This document shows, one piece after another, positions 45,859-57,908 of a stretch of DNA of 64,000 bases; within the stretch, counting starts at the first letter, position 1; each line of letters starts with the position of its first letter. The DNA comes from Gnetum montanum (lineage: Eukaryota > Streptophyta > Gnetopsida > Gnetales > Gnetaceae): NCBI GenBank assembly GCA_015680685.1, contig MNCI01024020.1, positions 749,895-813,894 on the forward strand, written 5' to 3'. The notes under the pieces are model-generated. The model was not told the origin of the DNA and made no database searches. It was given only the letters and a program-made list of their open reading frames with translations. Both the position numbers and the translations under genes were made by a program.

Positions 45859-45882
45859 AAAAAAAAAAAAAAAAAAAAAAAA
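45859..45882 (+). repeat. Poly(A) tract, 24 A
   Basis: Follows an AT-rich segment that reads like a retroposon 3' UTR (TTGTTAATACATTTCCAAAG). It may mark the 3' end of the LINE whose RT fragment is at 43.2-43.99 kb, or be simple expansion. Confidence 0.6.
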
Positions 45883-47150
45883 CCTCAACCTAGGTGCAAC
45901 CTTCCTAGTAAAGTGCCAAGGGTTGAATACTCAACCTACACATAACCTTCCCAATCAAGTATCAAGGGTTGAACTCAAGACAACATTTCATTATAATTTG
46001 TACAAAACAGTATCTGCAGTCATTTTTCAATTCAACCTAGGCACAACCTACCTAATAAAGTACCTAAGGTTGAACTCAAGTCAATTCTATGTATGATTTG
46101 AATGGCAATGGACTACGTACAAACTTTAAACCACAAGCATAAATAGATTTGACTATAGATTTTCTAGCAACATTCTAGTATGTTTTAACAAAATAGTATC
46201 TTCAATCATTTTTCAACTCAACCCAGGCACAACCTGCCCAATAAAGTAACCAAGGTTGAATTCAAGTCAATTCTATGCATGATCTAGATGGCTATTGACT
46301 ATGTCCAAACTTTAAACACAAACACACATAGATTTGACTATAGGTTTTCCAAATCCAACCGTAGTTTTTTGAGAACCTCACAATACTTCCTAAACTCAAG
46401 TCAATTCTATATATGATCTCAATGACTATTGACTATGTCCAAACTTTAAACACAAACACACATAAATTTGACTATAGGTTTTCGAAATCCAACCGTAGTT
46501 TTTTGAGAACCTCACAATACTTCCTAAACTCAAGTCAATTCTATGTATGATCTAGATGGCTATTGACTATGTCCAAACTTTAAACCATAGGCACAAATAG
46601 ATTTAATTATAGATTTTCTAAATCCAATCATAGTTTTTTGAGAAACTTCAAGTATACATAAAATAAAAGTTCAAAACAGTGTCCATGTTTGAACACAAGA
46701 TACAACATTTAGTATTATTTGTACACAATAGCAATCATTTTTCAACTCAACCTAGGCACAACATACCCAATAAAGTACCCAAGGTTGAACTTAAATCAAA
46801 TCTATGTATGATTTCAATGGCTATTGTCTATATCCAAACTTTAAACTGCAAGCATTGGTAGATTTGACTATATATTTTCTAAGTCCATTGATAGTTTTTT
46901 GAGAAACTCCAGTATATATCAAATAAAAGTTCCAAAGGTGCTCATGTTTGAACTCAAGACAACATTTTAATATTATTTGTACAAAACAACAATCATTTTT
47001 CAACTCAACCTATAGACAACTTGCATAATAAGGTGCCCAAAGTTGAACTATGATCTCAATGGCTATTGTCTATGTCCAAACTTTAAAAGACAAGCATAGG
47101 CAGAGATTTGACTATAGATTTTCCAAATCCAACCATAGTTACTATGACAT
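45883..47150 (+). repeat. Irregular tandem repeat array
   Basis: Repeats of TTCAACTCAACCTAGGCACAAC, AATAAAGTACCCAAGGTTGAA, CAATTCTATGTATGATCT and TATTGACTATGTCCAAACTT occur about seven times. Unit starts lie near 46025, 46208, 46395, 46528, 46738 and 46995, with lengths about 130-260 bp because some units drop segments. The two units at 46395 and 46528 are almost identical. No coding potential. Confidence 0.85.
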
Positions 47151-47522
47151 CCAATAAAAGTTTAGAACTCATAAATTGAAGATTTAAGAGTCAAGAATGG
47201 TACTGAAATTAGAAATATTTATGTATAAATATACACTGTCTCAAGGAAAAAAAAATTAATGTTTAGTATACACAGGTAAAAGGCAGAGGAGATAAAAATC
47301 TCAAACATTTAACAAGCATAGTAATTGATACAGTAATATGTAAAATCCCACAAGATGTAATGGCTTGCATACAAACAGAAATTGAGTCTCTTTAATAATA
47401 CTGAAAATTTCTCTACACCAGAATGTAGATCTTATTATATCAAATTAAATTTGTTTGCCTAATTTAAATGGAAAACAATACTGTAGAAGCTTCTCAGCAC
47501 TATGCATTGAGTTGTTTGTACT

Positions 47523-47630
47523 GCAGTCACTGATCTGGACCATGATGATGCTAATTTGTTTTGGATACTAAAAAATGCAGTCACTGATCTGGACCATGAT
47601 GATGCTAATTTGTTTTGGATACTAAAGAAA
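47523..47630 (+). repeat. 54-bp tandem duplication
   Basis: GCAGTCACTGATCTGGACC... occurs at 47523-47576 and again at 47577-47630 with essentially no change. Confidence 0.93.
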
Positions 47631-47903
47631 TGGATCTGAGGTCAAACATAAGACAAAATAAGTCTGGTAAAAGATTCACATGTCTTCACACTACTAAGAG
47701 GCAAAAGCAGATTCTGTTCTCTGACCTTTCTGTTTTGACTTGGAAAAAACACCTTTCACTTCCCGACACGAACACTGACACCACCGCAACACCTTTGGCA
47801 GCCCATCATCACTGCGCCGTGTTTCTTACCGTAAAAAAAAAATGGATCTAGTCTGAATATTGAAGTCACACCTGCGGAAATGATGTCGAATCCAGAAATC
47901 TGG

Positions 47904-48149
47904 CTATGACGCAGAAGCTGTAGCCGACGGCAATGCCATGGGCAACAGAGACAAGCGGCCCAGCAGCATGGGCTCGTCTTTCATTTCTTGTGTGGTTTGG
48001 TGCAGAGGCCCTTTCCCGCTTCTTTGCAGCCACTCTGCGAGCTTGTGAATTGAACGATTAATGATCGAGGGAACGACCATAAGCACGGTTAAGACAGTGG
48101 CCACGGAGCAGGTGAGAGAAATCCCAGGGACCTGCTCTCCTTCCTCCAT
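47904..48149 (-). pseudogene. MLO-like protein, N-terminal exon relic
   Basis: MLO proteins are seven-transmembrane plant proteins involved in powdery mildew susceptibility and pollen-tube signalling. The ORF starts MEEGEQ and has a first membrane segment (SVATVLTVLMVVPSII). The hallmark block IHKLAEWLQRSGKGPL and KDEPMLLG follow, where MLOs read (L/I)HxLxxWL...KxPL...K(E/D)ELMLLGFISLLL. The end (RLSLLPMALPSATASAS) drifts from the consensus and stops at 47904; no further MLO exon was seen. GC content is clearly above the flanks. Judged a truncated copy, though an active first exon cannot be excluded. Confidence 0.6.
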
Positions 48150-48422
48150 TGTTACGCGATGCAGATCAATCCTTCAGATTGCCCTGAAACAAAGCATTTT
48201 TAATAGAATTAAATGAGTGCTGTCGATGGTTGTAGTCAAATCTCACGACGTAATTTGTGGCGCGGTTGCTTGAGTGGCAGTCATGCATTTGCCCAAGCAA
48301 TGGATGGTTGCTGTTGAAGAGTGTACGTTGCTGATTGAGCCGCCAATGATAGGGCCACACGATGATGGCATTCCCATCGTGCTCGTTCTCTTCTTTTACG
48401 TTTACACAGAGCCTCATCCCTA

Positions 48423-48659
48423 TCACTGATACTCGTTGTTTCTGTGTCGTCCGTCCAATAACTCAGAAGAGGCAATTATCCATTTTATTATCCCATTGCT
48501 GGGCATGAACGGTACTGCTGAAGCGCTGCCATGGCCGACGGTCTGGAACACAACCTCTGGACTGAGACAAGCTACCATTGCTAGAACAGCAATACATGAC
48601 ACCACCGCCAATGCTCCCCACATTGTGATTTCTTTAATGGACTCAAGTTGTTGCATCAT
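48423..48659 (-). CDS. Hypothetical single-membrane-segment protein, 78 codons
   Basis: MMQQLESIKEITMWG start, hydrophobic helix ALAVVSCIAVLAMVACLS, then a polar tail ending RHRNNEYQ. GC-rich, same strand as and 270 bp upstream of the MLO-like exon. It may be a captured exon or 5' part of that locus. Its first 31 codons recur at 49170-49263 because of the inverted repeat. Product not recognised. Confidence 0.35.
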   Translation of the reverse strand: MMQQLESIKEITMWGALAVVSCIAVLAMVACLSPEVVFQTVGHGSASAVPFMPSNGIIKWIIASSELLDGRHRNNEYQ

Positions 48660-49263
48660 TTTTCAGTTCATATGGGTTCCTTATAGCAGCCGCTGATGAA
48701 ACCCCACTTCCACGCTATGCTTGTACGTCAAGATGTTTTGGGCATTCCTGTTGAAAGCCATGGTGAGGAACAGCCGCCAACTCAAGAGTGGGCCATGCTT
48801 GTTTCATCTCAAGCCTCAGTATCATTACGTATTATTTGATTTTGTGTTAGAAGAGCATAAGAAAATCATGGCAGAAAGGGTGTTCATGATTGGACCTGCA
48901 AGGTAGTCATGGNCTGCCATGACTACCTTGCAGGTCCAATCATGAACACCCTTTCTGCCATGATTTTCTTATGCTCTTCTAACACAAAATCAAATAATAC
49001 GTAATGATACTGAGGCTTGAGATGAAACAAGCATGGCCCACTCTTGAGTTGGCGGCTGTTCCTCACCATGGCTTTCAACAGGAATGCCCAAAACATCTTG
49101 ACGTACAAGCATAGCGTGGAAGTGGGGTTTCATCAGCGGCTGCTATAAGGAACCCATATGAACTGAAAAATGATGCAACAACTTGAGTCCATTAAAGAAA
49201 TCACAATGTGGGGAGCATTGGCGGTGGTGTCATGCATTGCTGTTCTAGCAATGGTAGCTTGTC
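48566..49263. repeat. 347-bp perfect inverted repeat around one N
   Basis: Left arm 48566-48912 and right arm 48914-49263 are exact reverse complements except for three extra bases at the centre; the N at 48913 is the axis and another N at 49264 ends the right arm. An identical palindrome bounded by single Ns is typical of a contig joined to its own reverse complement; a genuine recent palindrome is less likely. Confidence 0.9.
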
Positions 49264-49297
49264 NATCTTCTAACTTGAGGCAAGATTTTATTGTAAA

Positions 49298-50608
49298 TGT
49301 AAGATTTGTAGTCCATGAGCTGCAGTCTTACATACTTCAACTTTTTAGGTTGAAAAATGCTTCAAAAGTTGCTATTGCCTCACTTTCCATGTGAAAAAAG
49401 TTATCTCATGTCTATATTTGGGCCTGGGAAGGTTGAAAATGCCTTGGAAATGGCCAAAATTGGCATTTTTATGGATTTTTGTATAAGTATAGCCTCAACT
49501 ACGTTGGAACCATCTACCTCCGTGTAGATGGAATTGTTGGGATTTTCCATTTCCATTTCCATTTTCATTTTCTCAATAGTGGCCAACGTAGTCATCCCAA
49601 GGCTTCAACAGTTGCAGCATGGCCATCAGAGATAGCATTTTCCATAGTTTTCAATAGTAGTTTTTGGTTGTTTCCAATAACTTCAACATAGTCCACCAAG
49701 GCTAGCATAGTTGGAATGGTGTCAGTGTAGTCAAAAAAGTTTGTTTACTATTTATAGTAAATGGATGGGCTTTGGTGGCTATGGTGTATTCCAAACTTAC
49801 TATAAATGGCAACTAGGCTAAAACTTGTAATTATTACCACTTGTAAATAGCCTATCAGTAATCATGATAGTAATGCATAGTCCCAAAAACAACAATTCCA
49901 CAACCTATATAAATCCAATGTAAACACCTTATTTCAATTCCCAACTTCTCCTGAGTAGTAGCATTTTTGACATTTTTGCAACCAAGAGCCTTTGTAACCT
50001 TGCATCCCCTTTGGCAAAAATTGGTATCTACGCTGGGCATAGAGACTCCCAATGTGGTACCATTGCACCAAAGATGGAATATCATTTGTGATTGCAGTTG
50101 TAGATCCTGGTGGAAACTAGCAAGGAGTTGTTGGAAACTGGGATTAGGAAGCATCCTAATTGTGAAGTTTCAAGTGTAGATTGTAGGCTCCAATAGACTT
50201 CAAGTTCCTTCAAGCAACTTCTTATAACCTAGCACAAAACTCTATACTTCTTGAACCTCCTTCTTTATTTTCCATTTTAATAAAGTCTTAGCTCATTGTT
50301 GTGCAAATATAAGTTCATGTTTTCATTTCTGTGTATGTTTTCATTTTGGATTTGCAATTCTATTTCCATTTATGATCTTTGTTTATGATCTTTGTTTACG
50401 TTTCTTTTGACACTTCCGTAAGTCCCTGGGTGATTGGCCAAACTGTCCAGGGTACCTTGAATCCCATTTTTTGAAGGCCCTTGGGATTCGAGGCTAAAAC
50501 TATTTTGACACTTGGGATATTCCAATTTTGGTTCTAGTAATCCAATTTTTCAAGTCCAACACTTGGTATTGTAGAGTTGTCCAAAAGATGTAAAATCAAA
50601 CTCTTACA
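49298..50608 (+). mobile_element. Candidate 5' LTR, initiator-Met type element
   Basis: Begins TGTAAGATTTG and ends CTCTTACA: perfect 7-bp inverted ends (TGTAAGA/TCTTACA). A TATA box CCTATATAAATCC lies at 49904. A tRNA-iMet-like PBS follows immediately. Length about 1.3 kb. No second copy of this LTR is in the window, so the call rests on ends plus PBS. Confidence 0.6.
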
Positions 50609-50620
50609 TGGTGTCAAAGC
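50609..50620 (+). promoter_or_regulatory. Primer-binding site, initiator tRNA-Met type
   Basis: TGGTGTCAAAGC versus the usual TGGTATCAGAGC: 10 of 12 positions, placed directly after the CA end of the candidate LTR. Confidence 0.65.
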
Positions 50621-50639
50621 AAAGTTAAGGATTGCCTAT

Positions 50640-53600
50640 GAGAGCAAGTAGTTATGGATCAACAAGAAATAGTATGATGGTTGCAGATATAAGAATGAAA
50701 CAATGTGTTTAGGAAGTGCAACAATTCATAAACAAGTGAATGTTACATATGGCAATTGGGAAACTAAGAAAACTATAAATGGAGATAAGAGAACTGCAAA
50801 ACAAAGTACGAGATAATGCATTGAAGTTTATCAAAAGGGAAAAAAAAGTTAAGATTACAAAAAGGTTGAAGTTGAGAGACATGAAGTTTATTTGTGAGCA
50901 AATGAAGCTTCTAAGGATAGCCCTGGAGAGAAGGCTTGAAGCTTCTACCACATTAGAAGGTTAGAGTAACATCAATATGAATGATTTATTTTTTGAACAT
51001 TGTATTGAGTATGTCATCTATGTACTCTTATGAATAGAGAATAAGTTGGATGAAATTTTGGACTACATACAGAAGGAAGACTACACCAAAAGTAGTTATG
51101 AAGATAAGAGGATGCAAATCTTTAACACCCATGGGCAAATAAAGAGACAATACAATTGTAATCAAAGGCCTACGAATAAGCCTCAATTTCCTAAGTCTAA
51201 ATGGAATAGATATAAATAACCCTACTGTCCTATGCTACTTGATGAAAAGCATGTCCTTTGTAATCCATGGAAGAAACACATTAAGGTTTTTTTTATAAAA
51301 CTTAACTTAATCTCTTGTAAACATGTGTAAAGAAAGAAATAAAGAATAAAGGAAGAATGTTTCATAATAAATCATTGTACTACAAAATATTCCTACCTTA
51401 AGCATTAAATGCATCTTAATCACATGAATAATCATAAATTTTGAATGGATGAAGATTGAAATTCCCTAATTTGCAATCATTTGTATGATTTTGAATGAGG
51501 ATTTCTAAGCAAAAACAATAAGACAGTAGCAAGAATTATCATATGTGAGTCTAGCAAGGTTGTTTTATAATCATTCCCATCAATTCAAAGGTGTTATGTA
51601 GCGGTAAAGATGAATCTAGAAAAGAAAATTATCTTTGATGCTATTCATGCCAATAAGGAAGCATTTGTGATGCCTCCACTAACTCCAGTTAGGAGTGAAC
51701 TAAAGATTAAATGCACCTACAATTTGAATTATTTGGAATTTTTGGCATATCATGAGGTGCATGATCAACAAGAAAAACTTGGCATGGGTGGTTACATAGA
51801 ATTTGAAATTTCATTAGGAGAATTGATGACATATGTGGAGATAATCAAACTTTGCAATTCTATCAAGATAGCATCATTGAAATCTTCTATTGGGATAAGT
51901 TTGTCTACCTACCCATTAATGAAGAATTGATTAGATTTGCTAATAAGAATAAAAATATCTATTTTTTGTTTGTGGATACCCATTCTATTAATTGTGAGGT
52001 CCTAGCACATGTCTTTATTTCCATACAATGTTTTCAAGATAATTGTACAAGTGTTTGGATTAATGTTGATCTACTGAAAGAACCCCTATGTTTTATTATA
52101 AAAATCTACAAATAGATGGATTGTACTAATCATAGAATCAATTTTTAGTGGGGTCTCTTAAAACCTTGTTTTACATCTAAGCCTGGAAATTGAAGTGTAC
52201 TTGAGCAAAAATCATAGTGTACAATTTTTATTGTGTACTTACGAAACTTAAGTATAAGACAGTTAGCAAGTTTGGCTTTGGTGGACTCTTGACTTTCTTA
52301 GCCAAAAAGTTTGCAATAGGGTAGTACTTGCTTAATTACTAGCATTAGTGGTAGGTGTTGTTTTATTAGTAGAAAGAGAGATTACAAATTTGAATGACCA
52401 ATATAAGATCATAACTAAAGAAATTGTGATCGTAATAATAGAACAGAGCATAACTGTTCTTATGGAAAGAACAAGAACAACCATAAGAAGATCTACCAAG
52501 CATGCCCTGCCATCTGCATCATCAAAAGTAAGTTCATCAAAGAAATCTAGAGTCATCCTAGTTATTTGTAAGACTACTAAAGAAAAAGGAAAACAGATGG
52601 CTCTACCTAAGAAACAACAATAGTATGGTGATGATTTTTTCCTCATCCCTTCTTCAAATTATGTCAATATTTTAGATCTTAAGTTGTTTACAAGTGTCCA
52701 AATTCATGATGTGGTTACCTTAGTAGAGAATAATCAAATCATACATCTAACTAAGGCAACACATACACTGAGAGCTTGTGTCAACTTCATGTCTACAAAA
52801 ACATGTTAGATGATTGAAACATAAAACTATTTGTCATATATAAGAATTCCATACTTTCATGAATGGAATAGCAATAAGAACTTCTGCGAGCAATTGGTGC
52901 AACAATGGAGTAAAGATGTAAATGCAACAGTCAAAGTTGATGTTAGATGTTAGCTGGATTCTAGATTAGAGAATGTTTTGAATGATCATGAGCTCTTAAG
53001 AGCTCAAGTATATTTGTACGTGGAATTCATGACTTACTATGTTGCATTCATAGTTGAAGATAATAAAGATGATGAAATTCCCAAGGCTATCAAGAAATTG
53101 TCACTCATTGAGAAGGAGAAAGAAGATTGAAACACAATGTTACAAGTGTGGATCAAAAAATATAATAAACTGAAGACAAATTTTTAGAAGTTTTCTCACA
53201 TGTTGAATTAATATAAGGCACAAATTAGGCCTAACTTATAGCTCTTGGATCAAGGGAAAAATCAAGTAGAAATTATGCCTACTAAATCATTAATAGAGGC
53301 TTCAAAGATGAAGGAACATCACAAAAAAGAGTTAGAAGATCTTAAAGGCAAGAATTCAAGACTGAAGCAAGAAGTAAAAGATCTTTTTAAGACCAATCAA
53401 AAATTTGTATGAGAGCATGAAGTGTTGCAAGTCAATATCCAAGGAGTTAAAGAGCAGATGCATCTAGAAAATACACTAGTTGAGGAATACTGCTTGAAGT
53501 TGAGTGTAAAAGAAGGTGAAATCATTACCTTTCAAGAAGAACTAACACAAATACAAAAAGAAATGGAGTTCTTAAAGGCCATCGTAAAGCAACCTAAGGT

Positions 53601-53660
53601 TTTGTCATTTTCAGCTTCAGAAACATCAATTGATATAGTTGTTGCAAAAGTTCTTTAACA
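50640..53660 (+). pseudogene. gag-like and coiled-coil relic of unclassified retroelement
   Basis: Downstream of the candidate LTR and PBS, decayed frames show Lys/Glu-rich helices (MEIRELQNKVRDNALKFI, 50779). A basic stretch leads into a partial zinc-knuckle-like PYCPMLLDEKHVLCNPWKKH (51225). A segment at 51610-52115 reads YHEVHDQQEKLGMGGYIEF and is not recognised. Last is a long coiled coil (53240-53655: SLIEASKMKEHHKKELEDL; VKEGEIITFQEELTQIQKEM). No protease, RT or integrase motif seen. Stops are frequent. It resembles a non-autonomous element carrying only structural proteins. Confidence 0.45.
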
Positions 53661-53914
53661 TGTTAGTGATAATCCTCTTCCTACACCATCATTTGAAGTA
53701 GTTCCTATTGCTACGAGTGAAGTAGAATTTCAAGTTTTGGTATTATCATTTGATCTAGCATCTCCCTCCTCTCTTTTTGCTAAGATGGAATCCATTTGGT
53801 GTATTCCTTAGATTGGAATCCCATGATGTAATGTTGGCTTGAGATATTAATAAAGAGAATCAATTCCTTATGTTTGTTTCAGAGTTCAATATCATTTGCT
53901 TTTCTATGAATTAG

Positions 53915-54790
53915 TCATGAGCGGCAGAGGTACTCCTACGCTCAACCATACGAATACGAGCGTTTTCACGCACGATCCGGTCGAACTCCGCAAATGGACT
54001 AGTTGTGGCACCTAGACAGTTATCCTTAGGTCGCAGTTCACTGTCTTCCCACCTGGACTAGTATTTATATTTGTGACGTATGGTTTAGTCCAAAGTGAGG
54101 TGTATGATATGTTCTAATTCTAATGCTACTCCTGATGGCAGTGGAAAATAATATTAACTAAGCTAAGCTAGGAGGGAAAGGGTAAGAGAATCTATTATAG
54201 CCTAAGTGCAATGAGCAACCGATTCCTTGATCATTTGTACACATCTTGGACATCGTGCACGACTACCACTAGGATTACCAAGCATAGATCCTAGATACAC
54301 CACTAGGATTACCAAGCACAAATCCTAGCTATGCCACTGGGCTACCAAGTAGTCACACTTAAATGTTCGTAATCAAGTCATACTCGTTCCACTTCTAGGA
54401 GTTTAAGGGTGAGAGAGAAAACAGTAAATAACATTAAATAAACAAACAGATAAATAACAAAGTGAATGTTGCAATGATGAAGTAATCTTGATCTTTATTG
54501 TCGGTCATGTGCATGTCCAAGTACATCACACTCAAATAAAGACGCCGTACAACTACATTCACCACACTGCGAGCAGACACTGGAAAAATAAACTAACTCT
54601 GGAGGGATCAAACTGCCAGAGTTTCCTACAATCTAACTAGGATATCAAATAAGGGAGAGCCACTTCTTATTTATAAACATTGCGGCGGACTGTGATATCG
54701 CGTACACGATATCATGGGGGGATGCGATATCGTGACAAACTCGATATCGCGTACGCGATATCGTGGCCCATGCGATATCGCGTCCCATCA
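53915..54790 (-). mobile_element. Solo LTR, B-like subfamily
   Basis: 876 bp, TCATGAGCGG...CCCATCA with perfect ATTAG duplications at 53910-53914 and 54791-54795, so an LTR-LTR recombination product. Minus-strand TATA at about 54669-54676. Palindromic U3 boxes at 54695-54790 include the perfect GATATCGCGTACGCGATATC at 54743-54762. The (C)ACTAGGATTACCAAGCA motif, twice in B's LTRs, is present three times (about 54268, 54303, 54337). Confidence 0.93.
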
Positions 54791-54795
54791 ATTAG

Positions 54796-55990
54796 TGAGT
54801 GAAGGGAGAAATTCCATAAGTTATTTAAGAATGTATAGGCTCTATGACTGGCCACCATGAAGTATTGTACACTCATAGTCAACCATTTCTACTTAATAAA
54901 TTTGCAAGAAACAACAAACAAATTTACAAAACTAATGCTTAAAATGGAGTGTTGAACTATACAATTTAAAATTGTATAATCATTAGTTTTGTAACAAAGA
55001 CCATTCATAAATTTTTTAATAAGTTCACAATGAAAAATTGTGATTCATAACTTATGAACCATCACAACCTTTCTACGAAATATAAGCAAGCCAAGAATAA
55101 GTTACAAAGTATCAGTATGATAGAACAATAGAAGTGAAGAAACACCATATGAATAAAGAACATAAGAAGAACCATGAGAAAGAAGAAGTGGAAAAAGAAT
55201 CATAGAGTTTGTAACACACATTAACCCTCATGAGCCAACTCACAATAGGAAGAACATCGTAAACTAATTGACGATGAACAAAAGGAAGCAGTTATAAGTG
55301 AAGAAGCTTATGAAACAAAAAACAAAATTCATAAGAAAGAATCCTCGTGGTTCGTCCAAATAGAACCATGAGGAGATGAAGTGACCATGAGTCCTATTTG
55401 TAGGCTTGATATGTATTGTAAAAGACAAGAGCAATCTCTATAGTACAAGATCCAATTTTTTAAAAAGGAAGAGAAGATCCAAGTATCATACGTAACCTAA
55501 TCTAGTTTTTAAAATAAGAAGTAAAGGCTATCTAGAAGGTTGCGGTGATTTAAAAAAAAAGTTAATAAGAAAAGAAAAGGTTTATGAATTAGGATTTCAT
55601 AAAGCCTAGTGAAGCTAAGGTAGAAGTGGCTTAGAAAAGTTAAGAAAAGAACTTAAGACTCACAAAGAAGTATTTCATAAAGTTCAACCAATCAAGTATT
55701 TCCTCATAAAGACAAGAAGAGCTAAATTCATAATGAATTAGTTAAGAACAAAGTCATATCAAGAAAGACTATAGAATATGAAAGAATGTTGTTGCAAAGA
55801 ATGATGAATATGTTCAAAATTATTAATTTGTTAAAACTACTATTAACTGTTCTCATAGATAGATCATGGTAGTAAATGTTAAAGCTACTACTGACTATTA
55901 TACTACTACTAATAGAATGTCCTTTGTTTAAACCACTAATATTGCTAGTACCATACTCTTTCTCGGGTGACTTCAACAAAATGAAGTACA
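54796..55990. other. Intergenic or old retroelement DNA, nothing recognised
   Basis: AT-rich; the plus strand is Lys/Asn/Glu-rich in all frames because of composition. No motif found. Confidence 0.5.
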
Positions 55991-56876
55991 ATATCTAACG
56001 TAGTGCACTCCTTAGCTAATGCTTAGCTCACTTGGTTGTGATCAATACACATACAAAGAACGAAACACAATTCTAATCCCTTTTAGTAATTTCTTTATCT
56101 AATGATGTTATCATGGTTGCAAACAAACAAATCAAAAAATTTCCCTAAATTTTGAAGCTCATGTGTAACTATATATTGGATTAGCCCATGGAGGCATATA
56201 GAAATTAATAAAGTATAACACATATATTCAAGTTCCATCTTATTTTGGTTGTTAATCGATAGTTTAGAGGGTGATTACAAACTTACTAGATGAGGTCCTC
56301 TCTTCCAAGTGTTGAAGATACTCACAATAATCCAGAGCTTATCAAGTAACACACATAATATGATGACAATAACATATCTATGAAGAACATATGAAGTCAA
56401 CATGTATCTAAGACTACATCCTCAAGTAGCAGTATATCTAATGTAGTGCACTCCTTAGCTAGTGCTTAGCTCACTTGGTCGTGATCAATACACATACAAA
56501 GAATGAAGCACAATTCTCATCCCTTTTAGTAATTTCTTTATCTAATGATGTTATCATGGCTACAAATAAACAAATCAAAAAATTCCCATAAAGCTTGAAG
56601 CTCATGTGTAACTATATATTGGATTACCCCATGGAGGCATAGAGAAATTAATAAAGTATAAAACATATATTCAAGTTCCATCTTATTTTGATTGATAATA
56701 GATAGTTTAGAAGGTGATTACAAACTTACTAGATGAGGTCCTCTCTTCCAAGTGTTGAAGATACCCACAATAATGCAAAGCTTATCAAGTAACACATACA
56801 ATATGACGACCATAACATATCTATGAAGAACACATGAAGTCGATATGTATCTAAGATTACATCTTCAAGTGGTAGT
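55991..56876 (+). repeat. 443-bp tandem duplication
   Basis: 55991-56433 and 56434-56876 align end to end, both starting ATATCTAA(C/T)GTAGTGCACTC. They differ at scattered sites, mostly transitions, so the duplication is moderately old. No ORF inside. Confidence 0.93.
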
Positions 56877-57908
56877 AAAATGCTCTAGTGAATACAATAT
56901 ACTAGTAGAATGATTATTGGTTGAGTATAAAGAGGACTACAACCCCTCTCTCTAGTTATAAGAACATTCACATGGCCTCATTTCTCCTCTTGATCTAGTG
57001 TGTTCCACACCTAAGGCAAGGTAACTCTAGGGTTGTTCCATAGGAACCTCCTATTGCAAAGATCACAAGGTTCTTCTCCAAGAGCCATCTATTGCAAGAA
57101 GATTTTTTTTTCCAATACAATGACATTAACCTTGTGCAAGACACTCCGTTATAGTCCTGAAATTTTTGCTTGCAGGAGTATTCAAAAGAAATTTTGAATT
57201 ATCTCACTTCATGCATTCCTTGTCATTGAATTTTTGAAATTAACAAATCTAAGTTTCTCATTTTGTAGATGGCATATCCATCCTGCTGCAGATATGCTCT
57301 AACATTTTATTTTTAATATATTTGCACTGGACAGGCCAAAATACATTGTATCTATTAAATGAAAAAAATCAAACGGTTTGGCTATGCAAGAACATGGTCA
57401 AATACATAACACAATAAAGTTAGAAATGACAAGCAGTTACAAATTTCACTGGATTGAGGAATGATCGCGAAACTGAATGTTGGCACTCAAAATTTTCATA
57501 AACACTAATTACAATAAAGAGTTTTAAATCGTACTATTGATTTGCACCCCTCAACAACTACAAAGTTGCAGATGCATATGTTACTGGCGATATTTTTCAA
57601 CTGTCATTATTGTTTTTAGAAGAGAGAATTAAGCTTCATGCTCACGCCTTTCCCGGATCTCCTTTCTTCGTATCATTATAGTTAAGTGAAAGGATATTCC
57701 CAAAATGCTAAATGACTTGGTCATTTCTTGGTAAATTCTAACTTCAGTCTTTTGCCCTTTTTCAAAGCTTTGTAGTCAAAATCTGCCTACATGACTAGAT
57801 GATCATTTGCTTTAATGGAACTAGTCGTAAACCTTGGCAAACTCATAGCACCTTTATAATTAAAAAGTTTTTTGTTCATGAAAACGAATTTTTGAGTCAA
57901 TAAACAAA
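56877..57908. other. Intergenic DNA, nothing recognised
   Basis: No recognised motif; leads to the stop codon of the possible exon at 57909. Confidence 0.5.

Noticed and set aside
48721-49108. Two identical 61-codon ORFs on opposite strands (48721-48906 and 48923-49108)
   Set aside because: They are the same sequence read from both arms of the N-centred inverted repeat; no homology and no independent support.
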